Shown here one piece after another: positions 23,741-34,692 of a stretch of 64,000 bases of DNA. Position 1 is the first letter of the stretch. Every line of letters starts with the position of its first letter. Both the position numbers and the translations under genes were made by a program. Origin of the DNA: Trissonchulus latispiculum (Eukaryota > Nematoda > Enoplea > Enoplida > Ironidae); the NCBI GenBank assembly GCA_030248195.1, contig JASAND010005466.1:44339-108338 (forward strand), in the 5' to 3' direction. A model generated the notes under the pieces. It was not told where the DNA came from. It did not search any database and was given only the letters and a program-made list of their open reading frames with translations.

Positions 23741-24880
23741 ACATACATATGTCCACGTCTTTAATGTGTGTATTATTGATTGATAATTTTCTTAGTCAAG
23801 ATGGGCCAACTACCTGGAGAAGATGCTGCAAGAATTTCTTGTCTCAGGACTTCTAGCGGCCGTGGGAGAGGACGTGGACGAAGCAAGTTAATTTCAGCCG
23901 ACTTGTATGGCATTAAGCCTGGAATAATTTGTGTGAGTAGTTTGTAGTTTATTTTTGTAAGTTATATACGTATATAGATGTCGGCGAAAACCCAAGGCAG
24001 TCACATTTTGGACTCTGCTGAACTACCCAGTGGAGCAATCCGGCTATAAATTATATATTTCCTTATCAAGCCCTGTATAGACTGTAATTTTGGTATATAT
24101 ATAAATCGCCTCTTTAAGTCTTGTCGTTAATTAGTCATTAACGGTAAAAAACCAGTGGCGGGAAAAAACCAACCTCACACTTTTTTCTGAAATGAGCAAA
24201 AAATTTTGGGCCTGTGGGCACGCGTGCGCACCTTTTCTAGCGACACGGAGAGAAAAATTACGGAAAATTAGTTGCTCAAATTGCTCAGAAAAATTGCTCC
24301 TAGCTCTCAATTTCGCAAAAAAATCCTCAATTATTGCTGGTGGCTCCGCCCCGAAGCCCCCGTCCTTACTTGCCTACTATGGTTTATCGCTATGTTGCGA
24401 CCTGACCTTTCAGTAAACAGGCTAGCATTAATATACAAGCACCCATGGCTTAACGTACATATGAATTAATCTAACTTGTATATGAAACTATCATGGCATA
24501 TTCAAGTTATAAAATATAAAACTGATTGCCAAATTTTAATTTTAGTTTGGCAGTTTTTGAAGAAGTTTACAAAACTTTAACAGGAGATTCCGTGACAGCT
24601 ACTTAGTTATTATCCGTGTATACTCCACCCACCGACAGTTCAAAAAGCATTTAAAAATAGAGATGCTCTGGGCTGAGCCCTGAAAATTACTGAGTCTGAT
24701 GTTGGAACTTTGAATCGTTTTCTGAAAACTGCGTAATTTTTTATGAAATTTTAAACTAGCGTGTATTTTTGTTTTTATTATATAAAAAGCATTGAGGATT
24801 CGTAGCTTGCACATAACTTAAAAATTGCCAAAAGGTTTCATTTCGCTAAATTTACAGAATAAAAATTTACTTTTATATTA
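23741..24880. other. Intergenic sequence, one weak exon candidate
   Basis: Mostly AT-rich without recognised repeats. A possible exon at 23803-23931 has a TTTTCTTAG acceptor and GTGAGT donor, but no recognised protein. Confidence 0.35.
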
Positions 24881-25347
24881 ACAAGAACCAAAAATGCTCC
24901 TTCGTCGCATGTAAAATACATATGAGTACTCTCAGGCAGGTTGTACAAACACAGAAACTAGCCTATAAAATGCATGAGTTGTGTTGAGGTTGTAAATTAA
25001 GGAAAACAAGTTGCAACGGCTTAACATATGAGCCTGTCCTACAAACGAGGCTCATATTGGCGTATGTCATAACTCATAATATAATTTGTCGATATTTGAC
25101 CTTCATATAAATAGCACGTATATAAAGCTTTCATTACAAAATTGTCCTTTACACATCTTGTCGCTAAGACATTATACTGTGCATACGCATTGTACGGCAT
25201 GCCACTCTGCGCTCTGACTCAGAGTCGCTTTAAAAAAATTCATTTTTGACCGAAAATCGCCAAGTCCCCACCCCACGACACCGCAGCACTCTACAGCCTC
25301 TTTGAGCAAGCAATTCTATGATAAAAGTTGCTCAGCTCACTTAGAAC
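24881..25347 (-). mobile_element. Helentron-like 3' end with 147-bp repeat
   Basis: ACAAGAACCAAAAATGCTCC at 24881 is the inverted form of the shared 3' end. A ~190-bp block with CATATGAG/CTCATATTGG motifs and part of a 147-bp repeat (25210-25347) follow, into which the LTR retrotransposon inserted. The repeat continues at 29165-29345. Confidence 0.55.
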
Positions 25348-26362
25348 TGTAACTATGCTTGTGAGTACGCTAAAGCACAGTCTGGGAGAGCTATTATGCA
25401 GTCTGCGCTGCGTGACTGAAGACTAGCTAGAACAGAGACGCGGAGATTTAATTTAACCCTAAGTTACTCTTTACTAACCAAGTTACACTGTCGGCAACTC
25501 ACTACAGATATTAAGTGTAATGAAACACGATACGGTCAGTCCACAAGAGCGCTGATAAATCCAACCGGTGTTGCAACCGGACAAGAAAGACCAGACGTAG
25601 AGCAGCCAGTAATCCACAGATGAAATCCTGCTGACACTTCGGAAAAGTCAACGCTTCAGACAGCCAAAGCGCACAGCGCAATAGGTACGTAAGCACGAAC
25701 CCACAGACGGCGTGAATGGAGTCAATACGAGCGATAGGTCAACCAGTCAGACTGTACGTATACAAAAGAGATACAGGAATGTTGACTAAGCCATAAAGAA
25801 AGACTGGGACTAACAAATAAAGATCAAGATGAGAACTGACCCATCTAGGCAAATCGCAAGGCCTTTTATAGGCCAGAGCACAGTCATCGAAATGTCAAAA
25901 TAATTAGCTCAAAATAGATTACGCCACAGGCTGAAATATCATCCTTAAATTTCTCGATCATAACGACAGGAAAACTACGTAGCTTCAAAGGGCTTAAGGC
26001 TGAGAGGGGGAACTGGCAGGACAGGCGGCTCCTTTGATCATGACATTTAGTGTAACTCAATACTGGACAGAGGGGGCTGTGGTACAAGAAGGGAGGGACT
26101 CTATAGAAAGGCATGGGGAACCCTGACGGAAGGAATTTCATCGAGCCGTCTCAGTAGGAAAGAATAGAAAGCACATGCCTCGCATACGCATGATTGCACA
26201 AGGTTAGGCCGGTCATACATACGTAGTACGCTCTCTACACATACGTACAAGCTATGTCAGGCCTTAGGGACTAGATCAGATGCGCGCATGCGCCTAGCGC
26301 TCGAAGGAAACGGCGGGAAAGCATAAATTAGCTAGCTTGATGTCTGCGTCTACCTGGTTACA
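25348..26362 (-). repeat. 3' long terminal repeat
   Basis: About 1015 bp, TG...CA bounded with short inverted ends (TGTAAC/GTTACA). The polypurine tract abuts it at 26363. Its first ~95 bp on the plus strand recur, rearranged, at 29039-29164. Confidence 0.75.
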
Positions 26363-26372
26363 TTCCTCCCTC
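26363..26372 (-). promoter_or_regulatory. Polypurine tract of LTR retrotransposon
   Basis: On the minus strand GAGGGAGGAA directly precedes the LTR start TGTAACC, the expected place and composition for plus-strand DNA priming. Confidence 0.65.
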
Positions 26373-27054
26373 ACTAGTTTCGAGCTCCGACGAGATTGGG
26401 CAGTCATGTATTCTGGAAAGCGGACAGCAGCTACAGGTAAGACATAAGACAACATACACAACCGTCAAAGTACGAGTATCAGAGTCAGGTAAAGTCAGTT
26501 TTGCTGTATCATTTACAGATATAATTCTTCATGGCATCGAATTGGATTCGGACATAGAACATTAATAGTTTTTATAAGACATTCCAAAATTAAGACAGCG
26601 AAAGAAACAATCCACTCCACGTAGTGACGAAGCAATCGAAACCACAATCCAATCCACAATCGAATGCTCGACGTAGACGCTATCGAAAATAGAACATTGG
26701 CCCGTCAGGGTATACGACGTCTGTCTATAGGCCAAAGCATCAAATCCATACCACAGAAATGATCAGTAAAACAGGACGACACAAGAAGTCGCGCTGTCTA
26801 TGTTAACGGGGTGGGTTATATACATCAGAATCTATTCATCGAGCTTCGAATGTTTATCAACAGTTACTCTAAATTCGTCTGTTAGGTTTCACATTCTGCC
26901 GACACTAACATGAGTGAACTGCTAATTTCTTTTTAGCTCAAAGAATTTGCAAGGAATCCTAGAACACACGTTGTTCCTAAAAAAATTTACACTCACAAGG
27001 TATCACTCAGTATTCTTTCATGGGGCTAAGTGGCGAAGTATGATTCTTGACTCC
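26373..27054 (-). other. Non-coding 3' region of LTR retrotransposon
   Basis: Between the polypurine tract and the last open frame. There is no frame of useful length and no RT or integrase motif. Confidence 0.5.
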
Positions 27055-27316
27055 CTAAATTTTACAACAGCTCGCAAGTACAAAAACTGAAGGAGGGGTG
27101 CGATGGTGTAGACTGGTCCTCCTTTTACTGCACAGCTTGGGTGGCTTCCTGCGAAGCACACTTAGCACAAGTCCCAGCGTAACCAACTCAGCTAGCTGGC
27201 GGAACCACTGCGGGTTTCTCACATCACAAGACACATCAATATCTGAACCTTTTCTAGCACGCCACTTCAGTTTCTCCTCGGTTTTAACACATGTCGGATT
27301 AGAAAAATAAACAGGC

Positions 27317-28555
27317 TTAACCCAGCATGAATGGTTCACAAAGCCTATGAAGGGACAACTTAAACATTCGGCATACAAAGAAGCCGCTAGCAAACACACT
27401 TTTCAAACCAACTACAAGCTTCAAAACATTAGCAGTCTTGCTATCAAGTGAGAGGAATGAACTTTGATCTGGGCGAAACGCCTTAGCACTCGGAGAGGCC
27501 TCTGGTGGTACGCTTTTAAAACACAAACCAAACACAACTGGCGCTTGCAACTTCATTGTGACAAGAAGCAAAACTAAGGTCACAAGAAGCACGACTTTAG
27601 CAGGGGCATAGGTCATAGTACCGTACCTAGAAAAACTAACAGTTCTACCGTTGGGGCTGCTAGACTTGGTTTGTGGTTGGATGCCGTGAACCAATAAGCT
27701 AACTTTGGGCTGGGTTACTGAGGTTTCAATTTGAGAAGGGTTTGAAATGGAGGCTTTCTCTAACTTAATATTGTCATCCCTAATCGCCTGAAGCATCATT
27801 TTTAGCTGAGTTTCAACCACAACTGTCTGTGTTTGTGCTATACATAAATCCATGCTGCAGTTGCAATTAGCGGGCGGTTTCTTCAAGACCACTTCTGTCG
27901 GCGGTATACACAGCTCAAAATTCCTACCCTTATGCGGAAGAGGTAAAACGTCGGTTACCGTCAACTTAGAAGGCAGCTCATGCTCAAGCGAATCAGCGAA
28001 TTTAACTGAAATCGGGGAGTCCTTGACCGCATAGGTTTCAGTTAGAATAGGAGTAGAAGGCATGCTCACGCATGTACATACGTCGAGTGTTTCTATTTTC
28101 TGCTGACAGATATTGTTAGCAGCTGCAGAACATTTGTGAACAGGCTCACACGGCGTCGCGTATATTTTGCTCTGTGGCACACTATTTGTCAAAGACATTT
28201 TTCTACGTTTGGGAACCTTTACAATAAACTCACAAACTGCCTTATCAGAAAAAGCAAGCACCTGTTTTGCAGAAGACGCTTTCTGTTTCATGGAGAGAGG
28301 CACCACCACCTCTGTTGCTGGCAGCAGCCTCTTGCTGCAAGAGGAGTTAGAGTCAAGCGGATTTACGTCTGACATTGCTCTGGGTTTGATAGTATTATTC
28401 CCTAAGGCAGAGTGACCCTGTCTACGTAAAAGGTCAATAGACTCTAGCGCATTTGTGCCTAAAATAGCATCAAACGGAAGTTTGGCAACAACACATGCTG
28501 TGACTACAGCTTCAACACCTTCTAACGTCACTCTAAGGCTACACGCTACACACAC
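27317..28555 (-). pseudogene. LTR-element polyprotein fragment with protease C-terminus
   Basis: An open frame of about 410 codons without its own ATG (first codon GTG). Its start, TACVVAKLPFDAILGTNALE, matches the hydrophobic ILG(x)DxL motif that closes retropepsins such as those of Gypsy-type elements. The remaining ~330 residues are Ser/Thr/Pro/Lys rich with one hydrophobic segment (VVLLVTLVLLLVTM). No zinc knuckle, RT or integrase motif was seen. A one-base frame change separates it from 28539-28814. Confidence 0.5.
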
Positions 28556-28814
28556 CTTTAAATGTCAGGTCACGCTCAATTAAGTGCTCAGGAGATGGAC
28601 TCAACGCTTGTTCAAACTGATCGGAAGCAAAGTACTCGTCAACTAAAGTGATAGACCTGTCACAGTCTATTAGCATTTCGGCTGGAATGCCACTCAACCA
28701 ACCTAAAGCGATTCGAGGGGTGTGGTCACAGATGTGCACAGCGAGACTATCGTTCCTATCACTACTTGCGAACTTCTGACCCGACAAACCTATGTCGGAC
28801 ACGTTCGCTTGCAT
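28539..28814 (-). pseudogene. Retropepsin-like protease, N-terminal part
   Basis: An ATG-started frame of 91 residues. It contains GWLSGIPAEMLIDCDRSITLV, which has the spacing of a retroviral-type aspartic protease flap and active-site strand, but with D-C-D in place of DTG/DSG. The frame ends in a GT-rich stretch where the remainder of the domain continues in another frame (28555-27317). It is either a decayed protease or a diverged one with an unusual active site. Confidence 0.5.
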
Positions 28815-29020
28815 AGTACTGCTGGGAGCTCTGAAACTTTAACTATCAGTTGAACAAAGTTCTAATAGCTGACGGTTAAACATACGCAACTGTAGATTCT
28901 CTAACTCGAGAGGTGTAAGGCGACTAGGGCAACTAGACCTGGGCCTAGGTACTCCGAACATTTTAACTAACCAAGGAAACTAGGTCGAATCTGGTAGGCT
29001 CACTGGTTCACTTTTAGATA

Positions 29021-29037
29021 GACGGGTTTCGGCGCCA
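29021..29037 (-). promoter_or_regulatory. Primer-binding site, tRNA-Phe type
   Basis: One base inside the LTR end, the minus strand reads TGGCGCCGAAACCCGTC. Animal tRNA-Phe has a 3' end ...CGGGTTTCGGCACCA, whose complement is TGGTGCCGAAACCCG. The match is 14 of 15, with the mismatch at the discriminator base. Confidence 0.65.
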
Positions 29038-29038
29038 A

Positions 29039-29164
29039 TGTAACTGTGCTTGTGGGTACGCTAAGGCACAGTCTGGGAGAGCTAGTCTTCAGTCACGCAG
29101 CGCAGACTGCATACGTAATAGCTCTCCCAGACTGTGCTTTAGCGTACCCACAAGCACAGTTACA
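29039..29164. repeat. 125-bp palindromic 5' LTR remnant
   Basis: Starts TGTAACTGTGCTTGTGGG and ends with its reverse complement. The outer ~46 bp on each side pair, leaving a ~33-bp unpaired centre. Both halves correspond to one edge of the 25348-26362 LTR, so the rest of this LTR has been deleted and replaced by an inverted copy of its end. Confidence 0.7.
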
Positions 29165-29350
29165 GAGCTTTCATTTGGTACCAAATTTGACCACTTTTGA
29201 AAAATTTCATTTTTGACAGAAAATCACCTAAGTCCCCACCCCACCCTACCACAGCACTCTACAGCCACTTTGAGCATGCAATTCTATGACAAAAGTTGCT
29301 CACCTCACTTAGGGCTTTCATTTGGTACCAAATTTGACCACTTTTGAACC
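29165..29350 (-). repeat. 147-bp repeat, right of LTR insertion
   Basis: GAGCTTTCATTTGGTACC and TTTGACCACTTTTGA mark one and a half units. They continue the tract broken at 25347. Confidence 0.65.
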
Positions 29351-29569
29351 CCACCCAACCCCGCCCCGCCCCGTATGCTACCCTCAAAAACACAAAGCAT
29401 GGTTAGTTTGCGCCGAAGGCGCGAAAATTTTTGTTTTTCCTGCTTTTCCTCCTTTCTGCATCTTAATTTTACTGACCTTCGAAACCTGACGGGGCGGCGG
29501 CACCCCCCCCCCCTTGGGTGCGCCCCTGCGCGGTATACTTCTGTCACCGTGAGAGCCAAGGAGGATTCA

Positions 29570-29635
29570 GACCGGGCCGCAGCTCAGTGGATAAAATCTT
29601 TGCCTTGCGTGCGCCAAATTATGGAGACTAGGCAC
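29570..29635 (+). repeat. tRNA-derived SINE head fragment
   Basis: GGGCCGCAGCTCAGTGGATA resembles a tRNA 5' half with an A box (GCAGCTCAGTGG), and GCCTTGCGTGCGC resembles an anticodon arm. There is no B box. Confidence 0.4.
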
Positions 29636-30316
29636 GAGTAGAAAAATACTTCTGTGGAATAGTTTGCCCTTTGATGGGGACAGTTGGGAGAGATCCTTGT
29701 TTAAAGCAAACTGATAGCGGTTTTTGAAATATCGGTTTTTAGCCGCAGCTTTAGCTATACTCAAATAATTAAGCTCACTTTTGCACAATTTGAATGTACC
29801 GGTTACCGAATGTTGTAGTTATATACATGTTGCAGCAATTGGCATAAGTCTGGAAATTTTGAAATTAGCTGGTTTTTGACCCCAACAATTTTTAGTCTCG
29901 TTTATCTCTTGAAATGTTGAAGATTGACAAATTGATCCAGGAAGAAAGTTGTACAATTTTGACGAGCTCTTTCGATTGAATGTGGTTTAGGCTAATTTTA
30001 AGCAACTCTGTGACATAAATCTGTCGTGCATCTAACCCCGATTTTGTGCGAACCCCGGAGTGGGCAAAAAATAAACACATACGTAAAAATAAAAAACAAT
30101 AAAACACATAAATACCTGTATATATAATATAAATTAAAATAAGATAAATTGACACTAGATCTTTAAGGTTTTTCGCAAAAAGTTGACGCAACTGTTAAGC
30201 GGTGTACTACTATAGGGTTACACTCCTGATTTGAAGTGTCACTTTGGTTTTAGGGCTATGTATCCGTGGGCACCGAGGCCTCGTAGCCAGAGCAGGTTGG
30301 GGGTTTCTGTGCATAC

Positions 30317-30317
<1 letters not shown>

Positions 30318-30351
<34 letters not shown>
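30318..30351. repeat. (AT)n microsatellite
   Basis: About 17 uninterrupted AT units. Confidence 0.95.
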
Positions 30352-30355
<4 letters not shown>

Positions 30356-30545
30356 TGTACGTATCTATGTGAATGTCGCATGTGTATAGTGTATATATAT
30401 ATTGTAACGTGTACGTATGCTATAGACGCTTCGTGGTTCAAAATCTTCTAGCCTGCTATCGACTGCCACTGCACAAATTCGATTGTTATATGGCTCGCGA
30501 ATTTCAAATAGTTCAGGTATGTTACATCGCAGAGCAGCGATCTCT

Positions 30546-30720
30546 ATCATAATATGAGTGAAATGTCCCTTGAGATTGTGTAATGAAATGAGCTGTGCAG
30601 AATTCCACAATTTCATGATCAAATTGTAGAGCACATCGAGTTTAGTGCGAAGTTTCATCCCCGACATTATTTATGTTAAAAACGTTAAGTTGTGGCTCGG
30701 AGCCGGACTGAATTTTTGAA
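30546..30720 (+). repeat. Family-1 fragment
   Basis: Matches the region just after the terminal hairpin of family 1 (ATAATATGAGTGAAA, then AAATTGTAGAGCACATCGAG and GAAGTTTCATCCCC). Hairpin and arrays are missing. Confidence 0.55.
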
Positions 30721-31087
30721 AATTTGGCCTTCTGAGCGATTTTTTCAGGTCAAAAGTTGGTACCAAACGGGGTACCCACTTTTATTAGAGGGAACGATTT
30801 TTTGTTGACGCAAGGTTTATAGGCCCCCCCAGTAGAATAAGCCCAGGAGATGGGTTCTTACTTCTTAGGCGTGCAGGTCAAAACTAAAGGTTACAAAAGC
30901 AATTAAATTTGTTGTCAAACAAAGGCCCTAAGCAAAACTGAGCGACGTTTGTCTATCTACAAACTTGTTATAGACTAGATAGTCTGTAGATAGTCTGTAG
31001 ATGGCTGGGATTATTCTAGGAAATTTTTAGGGGGCTCTTTGGGGGGGCCCCCTTGGAGGGGGGAGGGCGAAAATTTCTCAATAAACA

Positions 31088-31431
31088 CAGGGTATTTTTT
31101 ACAGGGGAGGGGGCGGGGATCCCCAAAATTGACCTCCCCCCCGAAATCGTCCCCCCCTCCCGGCATTTTTGCTTCCCCCCCCCCCCCAGGAATTTGTTGG
31201 ACCCGAAAATTTTTGCCAACAATAGGCCAATTTTCAAAACTTTTCTGGCTTCGCCGGAGATTTTTTCGTAAAAATAGCTATTTTTAGCTTAAATCCTGTC
31301 ATTTTTGATAACTTTTTGCGTTTAACCATGCAAAATAAACGCCAACAAATACCATTTTTGCTCATTTTTGCAAAACTTCCCCCCCTGAAAATTTCATCCC
31401 CCCCCGGAAAAAATCGCTAAAAAATACCCTG
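31088..31431. mobile_element. G-tract MITE, CAGGGTATTTTTTA type, AAACA TSD
   Basis: CAGGGTATTTTTTACAGG to AAAAAATACCCTG, flanked by AAACA at 31083-31087 and 31432-31436. Core CTGGCTTCGCCGGAG near 31245. Confidence 0.78.
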
Positions 31432-31707
31432 AAACATACTAAAAATTGTGCTATTTCTATAGTATAATCACCAACAATAAGTAGATTTAGTTCTTAAATA
31501 GGCAGAAATTAACTAAAAATCTCAACGAAAATTTTTGAAAATTTGGCCTTCTAAGCGATTTTTTCAGTTGGTATCAAAAAGGGGCATCCACTTTTGGGGG
31601 GGGAAAGGGTGTTTATGGCCCCTCCCAGTAGAATAAGCCCAGGGTGGGGGTGAGATGTGGTTTAGGCTTGTGTGGGACAGAAATAAAATGTTTCGAAATT
31701 CAATATT

Positions 31708-32048
31708 CTGGGCTTTTCTAGGCACTTTTTCTTGGGGGGGGGCCAAAAGTCCGAGGGGCAAGGAAATTTTGGGGGGGGAATTTTTCTAAAAACATGCTAA
31801 AAATAGCGCTATTTTTCTGGCATGTACTGTAAAAGTTGATTTTTATTGCAAAAATAAGCAGATTTAGTGTTAAAAAGGCAAAAACTGAGTAAAAATCTCC
31901 GGCGAGGCCGGAAAATTTTTGAAAATTTGGCCTTCTGAGCGATTTTTTCAGGGCAAAATTTGGTACCAAAACGAGCACCCACTTTTTTGGGGGGAAGGGT
32001 GTTTATGGGGGGGGCTCGCTCCCCCCCCCCCCAGTAGAATAAGCCCAG
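31708..32048. mobile_element. G-tract MITE with AATATT flanks
   Basis: CTGGGCTTTTCTAGGC to AGTAGAATAAGCCCAG, flanked by AATATT on both sides. Core TCCGGCGAGGCCGGA at ~31907. Two other copies of its right half end at 30846 and 31643. Confidence 0.7.
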
Positions 32049-32289
32049 AATATTGGTTATCAAACGAAAGCTTTAAGCAAACTGAGCAACTTTAGTGCCA
32101 TGCCTGCCAGGACTGACTGTGGGTGCTCTGGAGAGACAGGAATAGGGTGTTCTATGTTGATATTAGCATTGTTAATTATTATTCGTAATTCAAAAATTTG
32201 ATAATTGTTTAAAAAGCTATTAGGTTAACTGTTGTGCAAGTTGCTTCGATTTAATTGTGCCGGCCTGACTTATTTTTGTTTACTTTCAG

Positions 32290-33281
32290 ATTGGCCGCCA
32301 CAGCATATTCATGATTTGCCTGACAGACTGCTTTTGCACATATTCTCATTTTTGGACGGCTTCAGCTTGCTCTGTGCCGAACGCTGTTGCCATCGCTGGT
32401 CCCGGGTAATTGATCTTGCTGGCTCCGGTGCTGGTGCTTTATCTCAGCGTACTGAAGTGCGGCAGCTTGTGCTATGCATGCACTCAGTTTGCAGTTCAAT
32501 AAACCTGGACAATAATGCTGGCGCCGTTCTGCCTGGTCGTTGCTGCATACGTGCTCGCTTTGGTGCCATCAAATTTCCTGAACGCGTTCCGTGCCTGCTG
32601 AGTTTGGAGGTGAGCCTGATGACTGGGGCTTATTCTGATCTGTCCCTGATCCGGCTGGTCCTGAGAGTTCTGAGACGTCTTAAAGTGATTACGATCGTTT
32701 TCCGAGACTGGTGCCCAGGAAGCTACCTGTTCGAAGCCATGGGTACGCATGTCGCTGATTTGCAGATACTGCGATTCTATCGTTCCAATGTTGGGAGTCT
32801 GCCCGGCTCCTTCATGGAACAGCTGTCGAAACTGTGTCCTAAACTGAACAGTTTAATATTCGATCGCTGTAGCGAATTAAGCGGAAACCTTGGCGGTAGC
32901 GGATTACAGCCTTTGCTCGGCTATGACCGCCCGTCTATCAGAAAGCTTGAACTTGATCCTGCCGATGGAAGCATTTTACTGTTCAATGATGACATGCTGG
33001 AGCAACTTAGTTTAAAGTGTCGCTCTCTATGCTTTCTGAAACTGTGTAATTGTCCCTTTGTGACAGAGCAGGGTTTACGGACCCTGCTAAACGGTTTGCA
33101 ATCCCAGCACGGTTCTAGCCGGGTGGTCCTATGGCTACGAAATTCTGGGATTGATCCACAGTCTTTTCTGAAGTTCTTTCCCTGTGCCCAGTGTGCTCTG
33201 GCTGCCCCTCCAAAGAAATGGTCATACCATTTGTGCTCAGTACAATCTATTATTGTATGGCTGGAGTTTTCAGAGACGTGA
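32290..33281 (+). CDS. F-box/leucine-rich protein, terminal coding exon
   Basis: The exon encodes about 330 residues starting NAT-W-P-P. An F-box follows at once: IHDLPDRLLLHIFSFLDGFS then LLCAERCCHRWSRV, which fits the LPxExLxxIFSFL...CxxW consensus that contacts SKP1. The rest has leucine-rich segments such as LKFLKL-type SLCFLKLCNCPFVTEQGL and SLIFDRCSEL, like FBXL substrate-binding repeats. The family acts as substrate adaptors of SCF ubiquitin ligases. Reading enters by splicing: acceptor TACTTTCAG ends at 32289, and there is no in-frame ATG between the upstream stop and the F-box. The start codon must be on an upstream exon with one leftover base. That exon was not found. The orthologue is not identifiable. 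TGA is at 33279-33281. Confidence 0.8.
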
Positions 33282-33595
33282 CTGCGGACTGTTGTAGAAT
33301 GCAGCTTATATAGATGAACCTGAAACTGGACATTCCTTTGATAAACCGAAACTGAAACTACTTCGATAGCCTGCTGTAACTGAAATTATATATTTTGGAT
33401 CGCCGACTGAAACTGAAACTTTTTCTTCTTTGCTGCAGTCTCTCGGATTCAACCATGATCCGGTCATACGTGACCGGCCCGATCCAAACTGGAACTAAAG
33501 TATATATGGCTGATCACTAATGTATATATACGTGTATCTTGTATGTACAGCTCATGGCTCAGTTCAATTCAGTTCAATTGACTATATACAGTTTT

Positions 33596-33948
33596 TGTAT
33601 CCGGATAATATCCGATTTGAGAAATATCCGAATATTCGTTTACATTTCAGACAACATATGAAAAATTTTGGACAAAAACTTCCAAATTTTAAAAATCTTT
33701 GAAACGAAGGTTGTGGCTTGGCTGTACGGTACAAATTTGCAGTCTCGTCTTTCTCTGACCGTATGTTTGGATCCAAGATTGTAGCTTGGCTGTATGATGG
33801 CTTGCCGCAGCGTACTGAAAAATTGACAAAAAAATGAAGTCGAAAAGCTTCGTGAACTTAAGTTTTGAATAATCGGATAACCAGATATCCGGATATCCTT
33901 TACCGCAAAATAGGCGGATGTTCGGATATGAAAAATATCCGGTGCCCA
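33596..33948. repeat. Element with GGATATCCG-type inverted ends
   Basis: ATCCGGATAATATCCGA near 33599 and AGATATCCGGATATCC near 33883, with CGAATATTCG-type subterminal palindromes. Exact ends were not resolved. Confidence 0.4.
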
Positions 33949-34692
33949 TCGCTATGTATATATTATGAATACGTAGTTCTTCGCCGGAGTATCCAGGGTT
34001 TCGACCCGAACGTTAAAAAATCGGGGTTTTGGGCGTTGAGGTTACTGATGTTGGCTAGTATTTTGTCCTTAAAGTCCCCTCGAAGAAATGCTGTTTATAT
34101 ATTTCTTCGATGTTCGACAAACATTGATTGGTTCGACCAGCTTGAAACATTTTTCAAAACGTTCGCTTGGCATTCTGGATCCTTGGATGCGTATTTAAAA
34201 CTAATTTGCAATTAATATGAGGCGCTGAAATTGAAACACCTTTTGAACGTATGCTGCATGCACTAAAATTTGCTTAATATTTATTTTTCTCCTGTCTCGG
34301 ATGTCTGTACCACACTCTGGATACGCCCCTGTTATAGACTAGTCGATAGCTTTGTGGTATTAACAACCGCTGTTTGCTTACACCATACAAGGGGTTGTTT
34401 TGATAGAGTCTCTATGCTTTAAAAGTCAGCAGACAATTGTGTAGATTATCTGTATAGACTTATTTGCTCGTTTTGTTGTTGCTGCTGCTGTCATTGTATT
34501 TTTGTATAAGAACGCTGGCTTGCGGCCGATGCCATTTGAAGATCACGTAAGATTCTGTAATGGAGATACTTGTTCTTCGTTTTACAAAGTTTGCTCAGAG
34601 AGCACTGTGTTGCTCGGAACTGGAATGTGTCAATTTCTTCCAGGAAAAAGTTGCTTAAGAAGGTGCAGGGTCTTTAATGTAAAAAGGTTCTA

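Larger units (their letters stand above)
25348..29164 (-). mobile_element. Decayed LTR retrotransposon, minus strand
   Basis: In minus-strand order: a remnant of the 5' LTR (29164-29039), a primer-binding site (29037-29021), a protease-like coding region, a purine tract (26372-26363) and a complete ~1.0-kb 3' LTR (26362-25348). Both outer ends read TGTAAC...GTTACA. It lies inside a 147-bp-type repeat tract, and the flanks GAAC (left) and GAGC (right) look like a decayed 4-bp target duplication. No reverse transcriptase or integrase was recognised, so the copy is non-autonomous. Confidence 0.8.
29370..31080. other. Intergenic sequence with repeat fragments
   Basis: Holds the SINE head, the (AT)n run, the family-1 fragment and a MITE right half ending 30846. 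No coding region recognised. Confidence 0.45.

Noticed and set aside
27055..27399. A Cys-rich 114-codon minus-strand frame after the LTR element polyprotein, considered as an env-like gene
   Set aside because: There is no signal peptide, fusion or transmembrane pattern, and nothing recognisable.
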